From contig CAXKWD010000005.1 of NCBI GenBank assembly GCA_964059195.1, forward strand, positions 143,617,686-143,681,685: a stretch of DNA of 64,000 nucleotides, written 5' to 3'. Shown in pieces: positions 37,765-48,285 of the stretch (within the stretch, counting starts at the first letter, position 1; the number at the start of each line of letters is the position of its first letter). The notes beneath the pieces were generated by a model that had not been told where the DNA came from, made no database searches, and saw only the letters and a list, made by a program, of their open reading frames with translations. This DNA is from Ectobius pallidus. Its lineage: Eukaryota; Arthropoda; Insecta; Blattodea; Ectobiidae. The position numbers and the translations under genes are program-made.

Positions 37765-37965
37765 GTTAATTTATTTCACATATTTTAACGGCTATGTAAA
37801 AAAATGGTGTACGCTACACATGGTAAAATAATTTTACTTTGCTCATAGGATTGCTACACTCGCGCTCAAGGGCTCGTTTCGGAGACATACCTACTCGCAA
37901 ATTAAATCCCGCTTTTACCTCTTGGATCATAAATTACTTTCTCAGGTTTTTAATAATATGTATTA
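37765..37965 (+). repeat. Dispersed repeat, family C (3' half)
   Basis: TTTTAACGGCTATGTAAAAA ... CACATGGTAAAAT ... TACCTACTCGCAAATTAAAT matches the second half of the repeats at 44095-44490 and 46005-46545, in the same orientation. It lies about 480 bp beyond the 3' end of the ATPase gene. Confidence 0.75.
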
Positions 37966-38044
37966 CATGCTTAATTCTAAAAGTATTCGCTAAATAGTCA
38001 CAATAAATGTAACTCTAGAACTGGATTCTCCCAAGATAAATAAA

Positions 38045-38341
38045 GTAAAGTAAATTATTCCTTAGTACAGGCCATGGAGGCCCAGAGGGTTCCAGGAGGT
38101 TGAGGCTCCCAGATTTCTAGACAATCGGCACGTGAAGGTGTCAGTCTTACGCACCGGCCACCTTTACCCCCAAGATTGCTCCTGGTACTCATTTCTGTTG
38201 GAGGCTGAGTGGACCCCAGGGCCATAGTGCCACCAGAAGGATTAGGCCAGTTGGAAAACTCCAACGACCTCATCAGGGATCGAACCTGCGACCTTCCGGT
38301 TTGTAGCGCAGCGCCTCAACCACTACGCTACGGCGTACCCA
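38045..38341 (-). mobile_element. tRNA-derived SINE, family 2
   Basis: On the minus strand the head (38341 downward) has the A-box region GCGTAGTGGTTGAGGC and B box AGGTTCGATCCC. The body contains AACAGAAATGAGTACCA, and the 3' part reads GAGCCTCAACCTCCTGGAACC, followed by a TTTAC-rich tail. Same family as 14654-14946. It lies immediately downstream of the ATPase 3' UTR. Confidence 0.85.
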
Positions 38342-38382
38342 ATGATAATAATCTGTCAGTAGAAACAGTACACATCAATAAA

Positions 38383-38388
38383 TTTATT
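38383..38388 (-). terminator. Polyadenylation signal AATAAA for the ATPase gene
   Basis: AATAAA on the minus strand about 58 bp after the stop codon at 38446-38448. A second A/T-rich candidate lies nearby. A short 3' UTR ending before the SINE is the simplest reading. Confidence 0.5.
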
Positions 38389-38445
38389 AAATAAAATTCT
38401 TTGTAATAAACGCAACAATTTCGTAAATATAGCCAAATTTTCAAA

Positions 38446-38914
38446 TCAGGAATACGTTTCCCTTCCACAGAAACCTCCAGAATTCCGTCGAATGAAAAAC
38501 CGGCGTGTTTCATCATAGAATATGATAATCAGAGCCCAGGGTAGTGCAAGAAGCCACCAGTGGAACTGAAGAGGTTGCATCCGCAGTGCTTTCTGCATCC
38601 CAGGGGTGTAAGACAGAATGGCAGCAAGAACGGTCTCGAAGACGAGCGCGAAGTTGAGGAACCAATTGGACATTCCTTGCTTTAATATGGAGTTTCGGCG
38701 AGTTTTGCAGCAGATGAGATCCGCCCACTGAACCACTACAATAGCCACGAAGAAAGCCGTGTGGCAAGTATATTCGAGTTGCTTTCGCTCTTCGTACGTC
38801 CACTCTTGTCCGTTGGAATCCTCAAGATCACCCACCGCTTCGGAGTCCCATTGTTCTCTCAGTCCCACTAAGCGTAGTGGAAGGAAACCGTGCTCCGCCA
38901 TTATTACGAAGTAA
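38446..38914 (-). CDS. ATPase alpha exon 4: M7-M10 and C-terminus
   Basis: Residues 829-984, after an acceptor AG at 38916-38915. Contains the beta-subunit contact loop with SNGQEW (usually SYGQ), M8 VVVQWADL (Gln891, Asp894), M9 with FETVLAA (Glu922), M10 and the C-terminus ETYS followed by TGA. The tail ends Tyr-Ser where most alpha subunits end Tyr-Tyr. Confidence 0.93.
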
Positions 38915-41900
38915 CTGCAAATATCAAATTAATTGAATTTGGTGAGAAAAATGTACATGTTCCACAAACCTCAACTTGCGGGGAACTGAAAAAAACTAAT
39001 TCCCGCTTAAGACATGTTTTTATATAGAAAAACTTTGCATTGATAATTGAAATCTTTAGGCAAGCAGAATAGACTGTGATATATGAAAAAATATATTTAA
39101 TTGATTTTATACCATAAAACTGACATTAAGTCATCGAAGATAAAAAATTAATTTAAAAAACATCTATTTTGCTTTAAATGTATTAAAACTGAGAATCGTC
39201 TACGACACTGTTTTATTCAGTAGGCCTACTTGATTAGCATTAATTACACTAGAAAAAGCGAACTTGGGTTGTATGGGTAAAAAAAAGTCAAAAGTATTTA
39301 AACTTTCTGGTATGCAAAAGACTTTTATCCGATGCAAACAAAAGTCATCTACTTCATACCTGAAACCTGACACAACATTTTGATTGATCAATCTTTTCTC
39401 TGAAGTAGTCTTATACTTTTTTCTTTTTCTTTGTTCAATTGAACAAACGTGATAATGAATGGAACATGTCCCTTTTTAAACTCATTTATTCTTTCTGATG
39501 TCCGTTTCACAGACTTGGGGTAGGGAAATATGGCCCTTCTTACATTCAGTGGGTGTTTATACGATTTTTTTTTGTGTGGAATATGTATAATTTTCTTTTC
39601 ACCAATTACATTCGAATATTGTAAGACTTACCAGCCTACCAATTATTTATTACTAATATTTGTACTACGGGTGAAGGAAGATTGACTTTGTCTTATAAGA
39701 ACAGTTATTACGTATTGACGATGCCTCACCTGTATGGAGATTGGCTAATACATATTATTATTAAATATTATTATTATTATTGTGTTTGATCCTAAAATTC
39801 GTGTAGATTTTTCATCATTAATAAAACTGTTTATGTTCAATGGCTCACGAGTAAAAATATAGTTTTCGGAAACACGTCTGTGTGTTTGTGTGTACACCTA
39901 GAACCAGCGTAGCTCGAAATAGTCGTAAAAAATTAAATTTGGCTTAAACAACCCTTGGAAAAGTGATGAGAAGCACATCGACAACTTTCTCTTATTTTTA
40001 CAGATACTTCACATCATAGTGCGAAATTTCCGGCCGTCAGATCGCTATTGGCGACCAGAATTTTGAGACTGAGATTACATTTTAAAATCTATAACAGTAA
40101 TGCTCAAATGAAAAGGAAAAACAAGAAAGAAAGAAAAAAACTTCCACTAAGTCCAACTCTGATACATACCTGAAGAATCCTGCCGCTGTCTGTATCATTC
40201 CAATTTGGCCATAAGCCAGAGACAGCATGCGCTTATTGACCAACCTGTCGTGTTTGGAGTCTCGTGGAGGGCGACTCATAATGTCCGATTCCGGTTTCTC
40301 GTAAGCGAGAGATATTGCCGGAATCATATCTGTCCCCAAATCGATGCACAAGATAGCAACTACTCCCAGAGGAAGAGGTATGTTGAAAACCACGAATATT
40401 ATCAACGGCATTATTTCTGGCACGTTAGAAGCCAAAACATAGGTAATTGACTTTTTGAGATTGTCATAAATGAGCCTTCCTTCTTCAATACCAGTAACTA
40501 TCGATGCAAAGTTGTCATCCAACAAAATCATATCCGCAGCTTGTTTTGAGACGTCAGATCCGGATGCCATCGCTATGCCTATGTCTGCTTTTCTCAAAGC
40601 TGGCGAATCGTTAACGCCATCGCCGGTAACTGCTACTACGTTACCAAGTCTTTGATATCCTTCCACGATGCTGAGTTTTTGTGTTGGAGATGTTCTTGCA
40701 AACACTATTTCGGGATAGTAACTGAGGACTTCGTCCAGTTTACTGGTCGACATTTCTCGTATCTGAGCTCCATGGATGACTGCAGCGTTTGCCATTCTAG
40801 GGTCCACGATGGTGGCTGGAACTTGGAGCCTTCGAGCAATATCCTCTATAGTTTCGCTGTGCGGCGAAATAATCCCAACCTGTTAACAATAATTCATTAT
40901 ATTTAACCGAAATTCAAGGAATCTAAAACTTTGAAGTCAGTTTAAATACTTTTAAATTCTTTCAATCCGTACCATGAAATAAAATACAAAAAACAGTATG
41001 GTGTTACTGTAACTGGGAGTTAATGACAAGTTTTATAATATTGTGCGTATATTCACTATCTTCCGCTATTTAATATCTAACTTCAAGTTGGATTTTTCGC
41101 TATTCTAGCACAGTGATTTTTTCAAGAGTGCTCATTCTGGTAGCACTAAGACTGCTAGGTCGAAAGGACCTCAAATAAAACATTTGAAGCTTCCCGGCGT
41201 TTGTTATATATCAAGGCTTCTCGAAATTCCAGCCGGGTAAGAAGATTGATACTGTCCGACCAATACTGATTGATAATGTCCAGCAAAGCTGGAGAATGAC
41301 TGTCTATATACTCTGTCAGATGTAGGTGAAGGGAGACCAATCAAGACAGGAGAAAAGAGTGAAGTGCGAGATTGTTACTGTTAACCATGTATGTTGATGG
41401 CTGACATCATGGGCGAAGAAACAGACATATGAAGTGCAAAGGCGCTATGGGTCAGTTTATCCGCTCCTAATTTGCTGTCATCCACCTACATTCTGACCAG
41501 TAACAGCATCGAACTTCACCCTTCGGCTTTCGTCGCTCCTGATTAGCTGACACGAGCATCAAATAGAAATCAGTAATTGAGAATTCAACACCACGCTCTT
41601 AGTAACGCAAGAATCTTACATTTTCATCGCTCTAAATTTGTATTTACTAATTTACGTGATGTATAAACGAGTTATATTAAAAAGTGCATTACCTTTCGCG
41701 CGATGGCTTTGGCAGTTGTTGGATGATCTCCAGTCACCATGATGATCTTAATTCCGGCGGTTCGGCATTTCTGCACTGCATAAGGTACCTCGTCCCTTGG
41801 TGGATCGATCATAGAGATCAGGCCTAAGAAGCGAAGACCATTGGTAGGAAAATTCGAACTATCAGCATCAAACTCGAAGCCCAATGGATAGCCAGGCAAG

Positions 41901-43926
41901 GAAAAATCGCAGAAACCAAGAATGCGCTCTCCTAGTTCTCCCAAAGTTAAACATGCCTCTTCGCATTGTTTCTTGTGCTCACTGGTGAATGTAACTTCTC
42001 CGTGTTCAAGTAACACTGTGGAGCAACAATCAAAAATGTTTTCTGGAGCACCTTTCATCACCAGAAGATGGCATTCCCGAAGATGTTCGTGCACAGAGAT
42101 CTGAACTTTCGTTGTGGATGTGAATGGGATTTCGCAGACTTTTTTGTACCTACTCCTTATGACTGATACTCTGCCATTCATCTGCTCAACGAACTTAAGA
42201 ATTGCTGCTTCTGATGCATCTCCATTAACTGCTCTGTCTTGGATAGGAACCATATCTTGGTCGGGTTTAAATTCCGCACGACTGCATAGAGCTGCACATC
42301 GAAGTAAAGCATCGAATCCTGCAGTTCTAGTATGCCTGTTTTCGCTTATAGTGGCTTCTATAATTTTGTTATTGAACCAGAGATGTGTGATGGTCATACG
42401 GTTCTGTGTCAATGTACCTGTTTTGTCAGAGCATATTGCAGAGGTAGAACCAAGTGTTTCAACAGCTTCAAGGTTCTTCACCAGACAATTCTTGGAGGCC
42501 ATCCGTTTAGCTGTTAAGCTAAGACATACAGTCACTGTGGCCAATAGACCTTCTGGCACATTTGCTACGATGATGCCAATTAGAAATAGCACTGCATCCA
42601 GCCAGTTGTAACCCAGGAAGAGCGTGAGGAGGAAGAAGATTATACCCAAGAAGAGGGCGAAGCAGGTTATGAGGTGTATAAAGTGCCGTAACTCCTTAGC
42701 AATCGGGCTCATTCCTGGCTTCAGGCTGGATGTAAGGCCTGCTACTCGTCCCATAGCTGTTTTGTCTCCACATCTGATGACCACTCCACGAGCAGAACCT
42801 TCCACTGCATTTGTTGAGAAAAATGCAAGGTTCGTTGCCTCCAAAGGGTTGTCGTTGGTGTATTCCGTACATCTAAATTGTGGCTCAGATTCACCCGTCA
42901 ACGCTGAGTTATCCACCTAACAAAAAACACCCAAGATATTATAGTTACAGCTTACAACGATAAAAGGAATACAAAAAGTAATATCCCAATCAATGTTCAC
43001 TTATTGGAAAAATTAATTGGCTGTTAAACGAGGGTACAAATGAAAGTAGGTACAGCTCTATCATTAGGAACAGAGCTTTCCAGGCTTGTATCTATTTTGT
43101 GTCATTGTTGTGAAACTTTTGAAAAAACAGAGAATAACAGAAATTAAGAAACGATTCTTGTGGACGTTTTTCAAAGCTCTTAAAAGGACTCCCCAGGGTC
43201 CGTGAACCACATGAGTTCGAGGGCCACAGTTTAGGTACCGCTGCTGTAGGAAACCAAATGCCCACGATCACATCTCAGAGGTTAAAATTGAATACTGGAA
43301 AGTTAAGGCATTTCCGAACCATGTTACCAAACTGTGAAATTTTAATTAAAAAAAAAAGTTACAAACATAGTTACCTTAAACCCTTGGGATTCTACAATGC
43401 GAATATCAGCCGGTATTCGATCTCCAAACTTGACTTCCACTAGGTCCCCAACAACAATCTGCTGAACTAGAATGCTGCACCTTTTACCATCCCGAATGAC
43501 TGTGGCAAACTGTGGCACCATATGCTTGAAGGACTCCATAATCCTACTGCTTTTGCTCTCCTGATAATATGAAAAAGCTCCTGTGACGATGACGACTGAA
43601 ATCAATACAACTCCAAGCCACAAGTTGTCCATTGGTGGATCTTCTTCAGTACTTCTTTGGATGAAATATGCAACAATGCAGAGGAAAGCTCCAATCCACA
43701 GAAGCAAGGAAAATCCTTGGAAAAGTGCCTGCAAGAAACGGAGAAATGATGGAGTGTTTTTCGAAGGGGTTAATGTATTGACGCCATCTCTTTCTAGGCG
43801 TTTCCGTGCCCTTTGTGAAGTCAGGCCGTTGAGGAGATCTGTATGATAGCGGGAACATAATTCCTCCAGCGATATCTTATGGTCATTTATATCGAGATCT
43901 CTTTTTAGCTCTTTAACCTTCGACAT
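38446..43926 (-). CDS. Na+/K+-ATPase alpha subunit, divergent paralog (four coding exons)
   Basis: Exons 43926-43375, 42916-41693, 40879-40170 and 38914-38446 join with GT-AG introns in phases 0, 0 and 2 to 2955 nt: 984 residues plus stop. The product should be the catalytic P-type pump exchanging three Na+ for two K+ per ATP at the plasma membrane, with a beta subunit. Visible motifs: TGES (191-194), M4 VANVPEGLL (Glu306), phosphorylation motif DKTGTLT (Asp348), ATP-site KGAPE (Lys472), TGDGVND (677-683), M6 DLGTD (772-776) and the ten-helix layout. The protein is slightly shorter than usual (about 1000) because the Lys-rich N-terminus is short. Met at 43926 was chosen because the conserved region starts right after it; an open frame upstream to 44028 could add 34 residues. 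Unusual ion-site, glycoside-site and C-terminal residues mark it as a paralog rather than the main housekeeping copy. It looks intact. Confidence 0.93.
38915..40169 (-). other. ATPase intron 3
   Basis: 1255-bp GT-AG intron. Includes the dispersed repeat at 39785-40020 that is shared with 7400-7680, a TAGGCCTA copy (39221-39228) and otherwise AT-rich sequence. No other gene inside. Confidence 0.8.
40170..40879 (-). CDS. ATPase alpha exon 3: P-domain end, M5-M7
   Basis: Residues 593-828 plus two bases. Acceptor AG at 40881-40880, donor GT at 40169-40168. Contains [33 protein letters not shown] (one residue shorter here than the usual GIAGSD), M5 ([15 protein letters not shown]), M6 ([10 protein letters not shown]) and M7 beginning [13 protein letters not shown]. 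Confidence 0.93.
40880..41692 (-). other. ATPase intron 2
   Basis: 813-bp GT-AG intron. The stretch 41150-41600 is less AT-rich than usual for introns here, but no second copy or coding signal was found. The shortest intron, between exons 1 and 2 (42917-43374), is 458 bp and unremarkable. Confidence 0.75.
41693..42916 (-). CDS. ATPase alpha exon 2: actuator, M3-M4, phosphorylation and nucleotide domains
   Basis: Residues 185-592. The acceptor AG lies at 42918-42917 and the donor GT at 41692-41691; both phases are 0. Contains TGES, M3-M4 with [19 protein letters not shown] with the phosphorylated Asp348, FTSTTK and KGAPE of the nucleotide pocket, [10 protein letters not shown] and MVTGDHP. 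An exceptionally long uninterrupted exon (408 codons) for this family. Confidence 0.94.
43375..43926 (-). CDS. ATPase alpha exon 1: N-terminus, M1, M2, start of actuator domain
   Basis: Residues 1-184, ending ...ESQGFK at a GT donor (43374-43373), phase 0. Holds DINDHKIS near the N-terminus, M1 ([20 protein letters not shown], about 71-90), the extracellular loop with Gln90-Arg91 and Pro98...Asn101, M2 ([19 protein letters not shown]) and the [10 protein letters not shown] actuator segment. Confidence 0.93.
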
Positions 43927-44094
43927 TTTAATGCAGCTACAATTTCCATGGTAGCGCGAATAATAGAATATGCAATGAGCCAATAATGACCAGCTTGAAT
44001 TAAAAGTAAAACTTCTAACACAAGGCATGAAGTAAAGGCTGCACAGTATCGTACCAGTGCTATAAAGTGTTTATGTCACTCCATTGCTACAAAT

Positions 44095-44490
44095 TATGAC
44101 TTCAGTGACGTGGAAAATAGTTTTCTAGTTAAGATTAAGTTAAGTTTGATAAAAAAAATGAAAACGTTAAACTTCGTTACGCCTTTTTAAATTTAAAATT
44201 TCTCATAAAAACAGTCATACTTGGTAACTGGACAGCGTTGTCCACTCCATTTCTTATATTGGCAGTCATGTACCAGAAAAAAATTCCTGTGTCAGCGCAA
44301 GTTTACACCAGGTGGCAGGACACCTGGAAAGCTGCATGGCACATAATAAAATTAGTATTTCACAAATAATAACGCCTGTCTAAAACTAGAGTATGATACT
44401 CTTGGTAATGGTTTTATTTTGCTCGTAGGATACCTACTCGCAAAATATAATATTGTTTTTACCACTTGTTTCATAAATAACTATTTTTTA
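44095..44490 (+). repeat. Dispersed repeat, family C
   Basis: Begins near CAGTGACGTGGAAAATAG, continues TACGCCTTTTTAAA, GCGTTGTCCACTCCATTTCT and AGGTGGCAGGACACCTGGAA, and ends CCTACTCGCAAAATA...TTTCATAAATAACT. Copies are at 46005-46545, 46565-46930, 37765-37965 and, inverted, 53030-53545. It starts only about 170 bp upstream of the ATPase start codon, so it probably overlaps that gene's promoter or 5' UTR. Confidence 0.8.
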
Positions 44491-46004
44491 AACGCGATTA
44501 GCTTCATGAAAAGGGAGTTAGCTATTTTCGTAATTCATAAATTTAATGCGGGCGTCTTAATTACCATTATGGATACGAGTGTCTTTGTTTGGCCATAATT
44601 AAATGTCTAAGTTTTAAGATTTTAGAATACCTTATTGAAACGTACGAAATGAACTCAGTAATATTAAAATTAACATGAACAGAATTGATTTTATTTTAAA
44701 CGGAGATTCCTGATGATCAGTTGCCTTTATGGTTTGAAGATTGTTTTACATAGTTATAACGCAGGGCATCTACAAATGCTGCTAGGAAAATAGCACTGCC
44801 GTCGATGTTTACGTCCGCATATATCGTATAAGTCCATACAGGGAGTCACAGAAGGAAAGGAGAAGTAAGTGCCATCTATGACAGAATGTTATTCACAGTA
44901 GTTTGCCGTGTTTTAGAAATAACTTGCAGTATTGGCCTACCTTTAAATCCTGAAGTGGAGCTTCTGATCCCATTAGTTACGTATACTAACACTTAATGAG
45001 GATGTCCGCAGTGCGATGATGTCATCACTGTTGAGGATGATAGTTCGTAAACACTACATAGGCAGAAATATAAGTTCTGAATTATACGATATCAGTTAGT
45101 TGGAATAATAACAACAACAGTACTTATTTTATGCCATTAAGATACTGTTACGTCACATGTAATAAGAGTAATATAGTATAGTCGAACAAAAATAATTAGT
45201 AGTTTGTCAGATGATGATATGTTGATTATTCAGCGTGATAAGCTTTGTACTCCTAACAAGGTTCTACAGAAGTGATCTTTAACTCAAACTCATGCCAGAA
45301 ACTTCATTATGTTACTTTCTTTTAGAAGTTAACGAAAAACACTAGTTTCACCAAATTGTTTCCACGGAATTCTAATTAAAAAGTTCACCATTCTTTATAC
45401 GTGAAATGTATTACCAATTTTCTAAAATCAACAAAGATAACATTAGAAGTTTATAATAACAACAGATTACTTTGATTCAAGTTTTTGTATACCTGGTAAG
45501 GCACAATTTTATTTACATTACAAAACATGTGAGTACTCGTTACTTAATACCAGTTTTTTTATAGTGTACTTGGACAGTATAATATTTCCTTATTGTAATT
45601 AAAATTAGATGTTCATAACTTCCGTATTAGAAATATTTATCTAATATCACAAAGCCTGAAAGTTTGTATTCTAATCTTGAATTCAATGAGGAAGATTTCT
45701 TTCAAACATTCCTATATAACAATATTAATAGTACAAAGTATGTGCCATGTACATCATAAGCATGTGAAATATAGCCTATTAACTCCATCTGGTACTTTGT
45801 TATAACAATTTACTTGATTTTATTACGTGCCAGTGTCCATAAAAGGCAAAATTCAATTTTTTTTTCCACAGAATCAAAATTCAATTATCTATTATGATAG
45901 ATCACGTGATACTGAGGACGGTACGCGTATCTGCGTTCTGCCGTTATAAGGAAGCATAGGAATGGCAGAAGTTTTACAAGATAATATAACATAATATGTT
46001 CACA
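44491..46004. other. Intergenic DNA with weak repeat remnants
   Basis: 44640-45185 shares ordered blocks with 19950-20235, and 45745-45830 is a fragment of family B. No gene recognised. Confidence 0.45.
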
Positions 46005-46545
46005 TTAAAACAATTAAAGATCGAAGTTTAATAGAAGCACTTTTAACGGTAGATGGTATTGGTTAATGAGGATAAAATTATGCCATTCAGTGGTAAAAAA
46101 TTATAACACTCCAGCACTAACAACTACGGTTTCAATTACATGTAGGGCCTAATATACTCTTTTAGTTTTAAATATTTTCATACGATTATTAAATTGACCC
46201 AGTTTCATAAGAATTTTAAATGTTAAAATTCAATACGCCTTTTTAAATGTTAAATAGTCACTTTGTGTCTCAAAATTGTTGTCCACTCCATCCCAAAATT
46301 ATGTTGGCAGTCCTGCACCAGAATAGAGTCTATATGCGCAAGTGCATAATAGGGTGGCAGGACTGTTGGAAGTCTCCCCACGGATCTAGACGGTGAACAA
46401 TAAAATTATATAAAACATTTTAACGGCTATCTAAAAGATAGTGTATGATACACATGGCAAAATGAATTTATTTTCCTCGTTTCGAAAATATAATTACTCG
46501 TAAAAATAAAGTCTCATTTTTACCACTTATTTCATAAATAACTAT
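46005..46545 (+). repeat. Dispersed repeat, family C (long copy)
   Basis: The most extended plus-strand copy: AGCACTTTTAACGGTAGATG, TTATAACACTCCAGCACTAAC, TACGCCTTTTTAAATGTTAA, TTGTTGTCCACTCCATCC, GGGTGGCAGGACTGTTGGAA, TTTTAACGGCTATCTAAAAG. The same order is found inverted at 53545-53030. Confidence 0.8.
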
Positions 46546-46564
46546 TCTCAACCCAAGGTTGTCC

Positions 46565-46930
46565 ACTCATTATGCCTTTTTAAATGTTAAATCTCTCACG
46601 GTGGTCGCAAAAATAGTCATACTTGCTGCTGAAAAGCGTTGTCCACTCCATTTCTTATGTTGTCAGCCATGCACCAGAAATCAATCGGGTCTGTCTGCAC
46701 AAATGCATACTAGGTGGCAGGACAGCTGGAAGAATCCCCATGGCGCTAGAAGGTGTGCAATAAAATTGCTATATAACAAATTTTAACGGTTGTCTAAAAA
46801 ATTGTGTATGACAAACATTGTAACATGACTTTATTTTGCTCGTAGGATTGCTACACTAGCCCTTACGGGCAAAAATACTTACATGCTTACTCGTAAAATA
46901 AAATCTCGTTTTTACAGCTTACCAATGAAT
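46565..46930 (+). repeat. Dispersed repeat, family C (tandem copy)
   Basis: Follows the previous copy almost directly at a spacing of about 360 bp, starting at ATGCCTTTTTAAATGTTAAA and lacking the leading ~200 bp. The pair forms a short tandem array. Confidence 0.8.
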
Positions 46931-48053
46931 ATCAACTGGAGATCTTCGTTACTCTAATTAAATTGCCTTATGCCAGATTATCCACTCTCTTCCTGGGATC
47001 ACAATCTGTGATGGGAACGTCACTGTTTACGCCACATACAAAACGGAATTCTTCGCTTGCATAATTTCAATATTCTATCTAAAAATTTAGTACGTAAGAC
47101 ACAGTAAAAACCTGTTTTTAATTGTTCTCACCTCAGGCCACTGTCCATAAATAAATTACTCCCTAGTCCTTAATTACACGTTTGTTCTATAAATTTGGCT
47201 TTGTCATCGTAAACCACTGGCATAATATGGACAAACTAAAAGAAGCATGCCATAGTAGGTACCGGACTTTAAATGCCACAGCTAAATAAGGATCTCACAG
47301 TGATCAGCCTTATTATAATCCTACCTGCTTGCATAACTACGTTAAATTACCTTATAAATCATCATATTTAAAATGAGTCTGTTTCTTGTGGTGCTCCAGA
47401 TGGGTTAATGGATTCTGATACAATTTCAAAATTCAATTTTGGAGAATGTAACCGTCTAGCTAATTAATTAGCTAGAGTAATTTGGGTTATAGGAATGTAA
47501 GGTTTCGTTAATATACATTATATCTCTAATACTGATTCACTTTCCAGGGCAGCAAACTTCTTACGCTTTCAGTGAAAATAGGATTCCATTATATTTTTTC
47601 ACAGGGAAATTTATTTGCCCTGAGATCGAATTGAATACGGATCTACTGCTTAACGCAGATGCTCTACCACGAAACATCTATTTCTGGCTCAGAAAAAGTT
47701 ATCTTTCAATGGTTGCAGTTTTCACTGTCAAGACGTAGCTTATGATGTATTAACTACTTTCTTCTTAGTTGAATATTGAATTGTCTTCCAACAACATTCA
47801 TTTTGTATTCCCTTTTCGACACGTAAGTCTGTATACGTTGATCTTGAGAAATTCCTCTAGACACCTAAGCGACCACGCTACAGAAATTCACACATCTGCA
47901 TTGTAGTGAGGACGCATCTAACTCTGATGCATGTTTTATTATGGTGTTCTTAAATTAATAATTATTTTTACTGGTATTACGAGTAGTTCCTGGCAGGTTT
48001 TCAGTCTTAGCTCACTGAAGATATCTATATTATTATTTTGTTTCATTTATTAC
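46931..48053. other. Intergenic DNA, no gene recognised
   Basis: A faint, degenerate tRNA-like stretch lies at 47630-47690 (minus) but lacks a convincing B box. Otherwise AT-rich. Confidence 0.4.
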
Positions 48054-48285
48054 CAGGGCCGGCTCTAAGTATTTTGGTGCCCTAGGGGAAAAATAATTTC
48101 GGCGCTCCCCTAAATTGTCACCTTAATCATTTTTAACAATTTAATCAATCATGGAATTTCACGTTCTCTAGCTTGGCAGGTTATTGTAACGCCCCGTTTA
48201 AAGGCAGACAAAAGCAATAATTCTCAAGTTTTCCTTCGTAACAGGCTGTAAAATCTTCAACACCTACTTAATAAATGGTGATTAC
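48054..48285 (+). mobile_element. Outer hAT-like element, left part, interrupted by a second hAT
   Basis: Starts CAGGGCCGGCTCTAAGTATT, a hAT-like terminus. The segment 48190-48285, with 48872-48960 on the other side of the inserted element, matches an uninterrupted stretch at 49196-49375. This shows that a second element was inserted into it. Confidence 0.65.

Noticed and set aside
40205..42920. Plus-strand frames of 60-165 codons over the ATPase exons
   Set aside because: They are antisense shadows of the conserved minus-strand coding exons.
43927..44028. N-terminal extension of the ATPase (34 residues upstream in frame)
   Set aside because: The extra residues do not resemble any P-type ATPase N-terminus, whereas the chosen Met is directly followed by family-like sequence. 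It is most likely 5' UTR.
47630..47690. Degenerate tRNA-like sequence on the minus strand
   Set aside because: An A-box-like part is present, but the B box is poor and no element boundaries were found.
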